A DNA stretch of 8,625 nt from Oscillospiraceae bacterium (GTDB taxonomy: Bacteria > Bacillota > Clostridia > Oscillospirales > Ruminococcaceae): contig DLVP01000043.1 in the NCBI GenBank assembly GCA_003445125.1, forward strand, positions 1 to 8,625. Direction: 5' to 3'. Under the pieces are notes generated by a model, which saw nothing but the letters and a program-made list of their open reading frames with translations, was not told the DNA's origin and ran no database searches. The position numbers and the translations under genes were made by a program. Position 1 is the stretch's first letter. Each line of letters opens with the position of its first letter. Shown here piece after piece: positions 5,458-8,625 of this stretch.

Positions 5458-6399
5458 GTGTTATGGGTTGTTCTGATTCTTCTCGGAGTATTTTTGCTGA
5501 TCGTTCTCACGTCGTACCTCTGCTATCGGCGGGTGTTTTCGGTGCCGAAGCAAAGCCGCGAATCGCTTTTTGAGATGCCGGACACCGAACAGTACACCCC
5601 TTACGCCCAAGAAGCCGGGCAGATGATCCGCGACGCGCTCAATATTCCCTATGAGCCGGTGACCATTTCGTCCGACGACGGAACAAAGCTCTTCGGGAAG
5701 TGCTATTTTTCCGATGCCCGCGCCCCGTGGATGATTATGTTCCACGGCTACCGAAGCGGCGCGGAACGGGATTTCTGCGGCGGTCTGAAATTCGGCATTG
5801 ACCGCGGCTTCAACGTGCTGCTTGTCGATCAGCGCGCCCACGGAAAAAGCGAAGGAAAATGCCTTACCTTCGGAATCCGCGAACGGTACGACTGCCTTTC
5901 GTGGGTTCGGTATGTGCTCTCACGGGCGGGCGAACACGCGCAGATCGTCCTTTACGGAATGTCCATGGGCGCCGCCACCGTCCTCATGGCAACGGCACTT
6001 GGACTGCCGAAGCAGGTGGTCGGCATTGTGGCGGACTGCGGGTACAGTTCGCCGTCCGCCATCATCAAAAAAGTGATCCGCGACATGCGCCTGCCCCTTT
6101 TCCCGACTTACGCCTTCGTGCGGCTCGGCGGCATCCTGTTCGGCAGGTTTGATCTTGCCTCGGCTTCCGCCGAAAAAGCCATGGACACCTGTGACATCCC
6201 CGTGCTGTTTATCCACGGCGAGGACGACCGCTTTGTCCCCTGTGACATGGGACGCGAAAATTTCCGCCGCTGCCGTTCGGCGGGCAAGGCACTGCTGACA
6301 GTGCCGGGTGCGGGACACGGCATGAGCTATATGGCGGACAAAAATGCCTATCTTACCGCCGTTTCGGATTTTTTGGAAAAGACGGTGACCTGTCCGTAA
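5458..6399 (+). CDS. Membrane-anchored alpha/beta hydrolase
   Basis: 313 residues. GTG at 5458 is the start because AGGAGG (5444-5449) is 8 bases upstream and directly follows the preceding TAG stop; an ATG at 5463 is out of frame. Residues 1-22 form a hydrophobic helix, so the enzyme is probably tethered with its catalytic domain outside or at the membrane face. The alpha/beta-hydrolase fold is clear: FHGYRSG for the oxyanion region (95-101), VDQRAHGKS (123-131), nucleophile elbow GMSMG with Ser169, acid Asp257 in GEDDRFVP, and His287 in GAGHG. The arrangement resembles the YqkD/Bem46-like group in Firmicutes, esterases or peptidases of unknown substrate. No secreted-protein cleavage site is obvious. 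The TAA stop merges with an A run that is part of a minus-strand terminator. Confidence 0.9.
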   Translation: MLWVVLILLGVFLLIVLTSYLCYRRVFSVPKQSRESLFEMPDTEQYTPYAQEAGQMIRDALNIPYEPVTISSDDGTKLFGKCYFSDARAPWMIMFHGYRSGAERDFCGGLKFGIDRGFNVLLVDQRAHGKSEGKCLTFGIRERYDCLSWVRYVLSRAGEHAQIVLYGMSMGAATVLMATALGLPKQVVGIVADCGYSSPSAIIKKVIRDMRLPLFPTYAFVRLGGILFGRFDLASASAEKAMDTCDIPVLFIHGEDDRFVPCDMGRENFRRCRSAGKALLTVPGAGHGMSYMADKNAYLTAVSDFLEKTVTCP

Positions 6400-6427
6400 A
6401 AAAAAGACTCCGCCTTGCGGCGAAGTC
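6398..6427 (-). terminator. Intrinsic terminator oriented to the minus strand
   Basis: Read on the minus strand, GACTTCGCC and GGCGGAGTC enclose a GCAA tetraloop and are followed by eight T. One position that would be a C-A mismatch in the plus-strand RNA becomes a G-U pair in the minus-strand RNA, and there is no T run on the plus side. It thus fits a minus-strand transcript, although no minus-strand gene lies within 1.1 kb upstream of it. Confidence 0.7.
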
Positions 6428-6451
6428 CGTGGTAAAAAGGTTTGTGCGGCA

Positions 6452-6479
6452 TTGCCTCACACCCCGTTTTCAGCATAAC
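6452..6479 (+). promoter_or_regulatory. Weak candidate promoter for the sortase gene
   Basis: TTGCCT (6452-6457) and CATAAC (6474-6479) with 16-base spacing match the sigma-A consensus at four of six positions each. With no plus-strand terminator after the hydrolase, readthrough from the upstream operon is just as possible. Confidence 0.25.
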
Positions 6480-6515
6480 ACAAAAGCGAAAAAAGTCAAG
6501 AGGGAGGCTCGGAAG

Positions 6516-7259
6516 ATGCGAAATATTCTTCGGAAAGCCGCCGCTGTCGCGGCGGGCGCGGTGTTTTTGTTCAGCGCATACAAACTGGGAAGTTATTTTC
6601 TCCAAACCCGACACGCAGAGCAAACGCGGGAATCGCTGGAAATTTACCGTCCGTCCCCTGCCTCCTCCCGCGCGGAAGAAGCCGACTCCTCCGTACAGGA
6701 AGAATTTTCGGAAATTCTCAGGCTTCGGGACATCAACCCCGACGCGGTCGCGTGGCTGACCGTGGACGGCACGAACATCGACTATCCCGTCGTGCGCGGC
6801 GAGGACAACGAATTTTATCTGACACATGATATTTACGGCGAAGAGCTGCCGTCCGGCACGATTTTTCTTGATTTCCGCAACCGCGCCGATTTTTCCGACG
6901 GCGTGAACATTTTATACGGACACCAGTTCAAAAGCGGCATCATGTTTGAGGACGTGCGGCGCTTCCGCAAGCAGGATTTTTTTGACTCGCACACCTCCGG
7001 CACACTCACTTCCGCGAACCGTCAATACCGTCTCACAACGCGGGCTTTTCTGATCGTCCCTTCCGACAGCCCGCTGTACGGCGCGGATTTCACAAGCAGC
7101 ACCCTTTCGGACGATTTCAGAAAATTCATCACCGACCATGCCTCTTTCCTCTGCGAGGAGGGATTGGACGGTGCCGAACGCCTGCTGCTGTTGTCCACCT
7201 GTACCTATGAATTCAAAGACGCCCGCGCCGTGCTGGTTATGAGCATGAGCGAAGCGTGA
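6516..7259 (+). CDS. Class B sortase
   Basis: 247 residues from ATG at 6516; GGGAGG (6502-6507) lies 8 bases upstream. An earlier in-frame ATG (6429) lacks an RBS. A basic N-terminus and a hydrophobic stretch (about 8-28) make a signal anchor, then a variable stalk to about residue 65. The catalytic domain has the class B pattern: AWLTVDGTNIDYPVV (79-93), YGHQ with His136, LLLLSTC with Cys229, and Arg237 in DARAVLV. Sortases cut a cell-wall sorting signal and transfer the protein to peptidoglycan or to another pilin subunit. Clostridial class B enzymes often anchor proteins bearing an (S/P)PxTG-like or NPxTN-like signal; no such substrate gene is seen here, so its targets are elsewhere. It faces a convergent permease-like gene across a structured gap. 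Confidence 0.95.
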   Translation: MRNILRKAAAVAAGAVFLFSAYKLGSYFLQTRHAEQTRESLEIYRPSPASSRAEEADSSVQEEFSEILRLRDINPDAVAWLTVDGTNIDYPVVRGEDNEFYLTHDIYGEELPSGTIFLDFRNRADFSDGVNILYGHQFKSGIMFEDVRRFRKQDFFDSHTSGTLTSANRQYRLTTRAFLIVPSDSPLYGADFTSSTLSDDFRKFITDHASFLCEEGLDGAERLLLLSTCTYEFKDARAVLVMSMSEA

Positions 7260-7554
7260 ACGCACCGCGGACTGTCAATAAACCGTCGGATCGTTAAAAT
7301 GCGGTATTTTCTGCGTGAGGGCTTCCGACTTTCGTATTTTGCTCTGCAGATCTTAGAATTTTAAGAAAACTCGGAAGTCAAAGATGCTGTCGCATTTTCA
7401 CTTACTTCGCAGCTCGCGTCCTGCCGTATCTGTATACGCCGACGGACGCGAGCTGCTTGTCTCCGGCGTTTTCTTGACGTCCGACACCCGTCAAAAAACA
7501 AGTTTTTTTGACGCGCAGCGGCGCCCGCCGCAAGGCGGGCGCCGATTTTCTTTT
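7260..7554. other. Convergent intergenic region with several stem-loops
   Basis: No credible protein gene. Inverted repeats, left to right: CTTCCGA/TCGGAAG (7322-7328 with 7371-7377) enclosing a small CTTA/TAAG hairpin; GCAGCTCGCGTCC with GGACGCGAGCTGC (7409-7421 with 7444-7456), a perfect 13-base repeat enclosing CGTAT/ATACG; CGTCAAAAAA with TTTTTTGACG (7489-7498 with 7504-7513); and the terminator at 7519-7556. TTGACG (7474-7479) can pair alternatively with CGTCAA (7489-7494). It may be the 3' region of the sortase transcript, a small RNA, or an interspersed repeat; no good promoter was seen inside. Confidence 0.6.
7409..7456. repeat. Perfect 13-base inverted repeat with inner stem
   Basis: Arms 7409-7421 and 7444-7456 are exact reverse complements, and the 22-base spacer holds a second stem CGTAT/ATACG with a CTGT loop. 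Such a long GC-rich stem without a T run on either side is not a terminator by itself. Confidence 0.85.
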
Positions 7555-7556
7555 TT
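7519..7556 (+). terminator. Strong intrinsic terminator downstream of the sortase gene
   Basis: CGGCGCCCGCC (7519-7529) and GGCGGGCGCCG (7534-7544) form an 11-base GC stem closed by a GCAA tetraloop, followed by ATTTTCTTTTTT. The orientation and loop fit the plus strand. It lies 260 bases after the sortase stop, giving a long structured 3' end, and touches the stop codon of the convergent gene. Confidence 0.9.
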
Positions 7557-8625
7557 ACAGAGTTTTGCAGTAATGCCGTTTCGCAAGAAGCAGTGCCGAA
7601 AGCGCGGCTGCACACCAAACAGCAAAAATCCAGCCTCCGTGTGCCGAAAGAAACGGACTTTCTCCCGTCAAAAGCGTCAATACCGACCACGGACGCAGAA
7701 AATCCGCCCCGAAACGAACCGCCGCCGCGGGAAGCACGAGACACACGCACGAAAAAAGCAGTGCCTTTTCGTTGCTTTTCGCCCGCTCGGCAAAAAAGAG
7801 GATCAACGACATCACCAGGACCGTCGCCACCGCGCAGACAGCATAAAACACGCCCACAAACGCCCCGACGGACAGCGGAATCCCCTTCAGCATTTCCACG
7901 CTTTGACACGGCGCGTTCCAAAGGGCTTCTCCGAGAGCTTGCCGCATACGAAGCCATTCTCTGCCGTAAACACTGCACCAGACAAGGAATGTGACCGAAA
8001 GCGCGACAAGCGTCTTTTTCCAAAACAGCACTTCCCGTCCTTGCGGGGTGGCGTGCAAAAGCCTTCGGATGTCGCCGTTTCGGTCGGAGGAAAACAGCGC
8101 TGACACACAGACGGTCAGCAGTGCAAGGACGATCAGCGCGTTTCTTTGCCGCAGCCACATTGCCTTCTCGCCGTATATATCGAGAAAACGCACGGGATCG
8201 GCAATCCGCCCGCCGCGTCCGATCGCGGTCACCTCTGCCTCCAATCGGTCAAGCGCCGCTTCAAATTTTGCGGGGTCGATTTCGGAGGTTTGCAGCGCCT
8301 CGCGCGCATCGGCAAGATAAGCAAAGGTCTCGTCGGTGATTTCGCCTTCGATGTAGGACAGGTACTGACGGTACACCGTTTCTTCCGGCAGGTCATAGGC
8401 GGCTGTCTTAAACGGCAGCGCCCGCGTCAGCCATATGCCGGCAATCAGGCACAATCCGCCCATGCTTAAAAACAGGAATTTGTACCATTCCAGCCCGTAC
8501 AGCCCAAAGCGCCGATGCACGGCATCGCCCATGCGGTTGACCGCACGGATTGCGCCGCCGAGGCGGTCGCGGTTTCCGAACGGAAAGCGCTTTTCGGAAA
8601 TCCACACCTGCACTGCGGCAAGTAC
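7555..8625 (-). CDS. ABC-2-type permease-like membrane protein, 5' end outside window
   Basis: The frame is open to the right edge (reading VLAAVQVW at the first codons seen), so the true start is unknown; the first internal candidate, GTG at 8613, would give 352 residues but has no visible RBS. Six hydrophobic segments can be seen, counted from that GTG: about 46-63, 158-175, 201-217, 249-275, 284-303 and 327-344. Between the first two is a polar, acidic stretch of about 95 residues, probably extracytoplasmic. After the second comes RRLLHATPQGREVLFWKK (183-200), like the LL-STP-x-GR-K segment of ABC-2 permeases of Firmicutes, whose partner ATPase would lie outside. Substrate cannot be told. 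Stop TAA at 7555-7557 lies within the plus-strand terminator's T run. Confidence 0.75.
   Translation of the reverse strand, partial: VLAAVQVWISEKRFPFGNRDRLGGAIRAVNRMGDAVHRRFGLYGLEWYKFLFLSMGGLCLIAGIWLTRALPFKTAAYDLPEETVYRQYLSYIEGEITDETFAYLADAREALQTSEIDPAKFEAALDRLEAEVTAIGRGGRIADPVRFLDIYGEKAMWLRQRNALIVLALLTVCVSALFSSDRNGDIRRLLHATPQGREVLFWKKTLVALSVTFLVWCSVYGREWLRMRQALGEALWNAPCQSVEMLKGIPLSVGAFVGVFYAVCAVATVLVMSLILFFAERAKSNEKALLFSCVCLVLPAAAVRFGADFLRPWSVLTLLTGESPFLSAHGGWIFAVWCAAALSALLLAKRHYCKTL

Noticed and set aside
7354..7359. TAGAAT as the -10 box of a promoter for a small RNA
   Set aside because: No acceptable -35 box 16-18 bases upstream; the bases are better explained by a small hairpin.
7384..8103. 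239-codon plus-strand open frame across the intergenic region and permease gene
   Set aside because: It overlaps the terminator and runs antisense to a clear membrane protein; composition is Arg/Pro-rich shadow type and no RBS is seen.

Overview
The window reads as chromosomal DNA of a GC-rich member of the Firmicutes, most likely class Clostridia (Oscillospirales-like). The evidence is strong AAGGAGG-type ribosome binding sites, frequent GTG starts, a DUF951 gene next to prfA, a zinc-type L31, a class B sortase and an M18 aminopeptidase of clostridial type. No mobile element, tRNA, rRNA or CRISPR array was seen.

Left half, minus strand: a tightly packed operon starts at a near-consensus sigma-A promoter (about 3848-3876). 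Its order is DUF951 protein, prfA (release factor RF1), ywlC/Sua5 (threonylcarbamoyl-AMP synthase), coaE (dephospho-CoA kinase), a membrane-anchored lytic transglycosylase, and an M18 aminopeptidase cut by the window's left edge. Genes overlap or nearly abut throughout. Right of the promoter a divergent sigma-A promoter (3904-3932) drives rpmE (L31) through a structured leader. rpmE ends in a strong hairpin terminator, followed at once by yigZ, a small P-loop kinase-like gene and a membrane-anchored alpha/beta hydrolase. A class B sortase follows on the same strand. At the right edge a minus-strand ABC-2-type permease-like gene, open at its 5' end, converges on the sortase. The roughly 295-base gap between them holds several stem-loops and ends in a strong plus-strand terminator.

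The most striking observation is in prfA. The full-length gene has a good RBS and ATG at 3622 and encodes a normal 358-position RF1, but codon 27 is an in-frame UAG, the codon RF1 itself recognises. The reading frame is intact on both sides and the upstream 26 codons look like a genuine RF1 N-terminus, so no frameshift is needed. This resembles the well-known prfB (RF2) autoregulation, where an in-frame UGA lies at codon 26 in E. coli, except that here readthrough or reinitiation at Met35 would replace frameshifting. It may be an undescribed RF1 feedback switch. A nonsense mutation or sequence error is the main alternative. UAG is used as an ordinary stop by at least one other gene here (the P-loop kinase), which argues against genome-wide reassignment.

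Other points of interest are a hairpin at 6398-6427 whose geometry fits a terminator only on the minus strand, although no minus-strand gene ends there, and mutually exclusive stems in the 7321-7556 gap.
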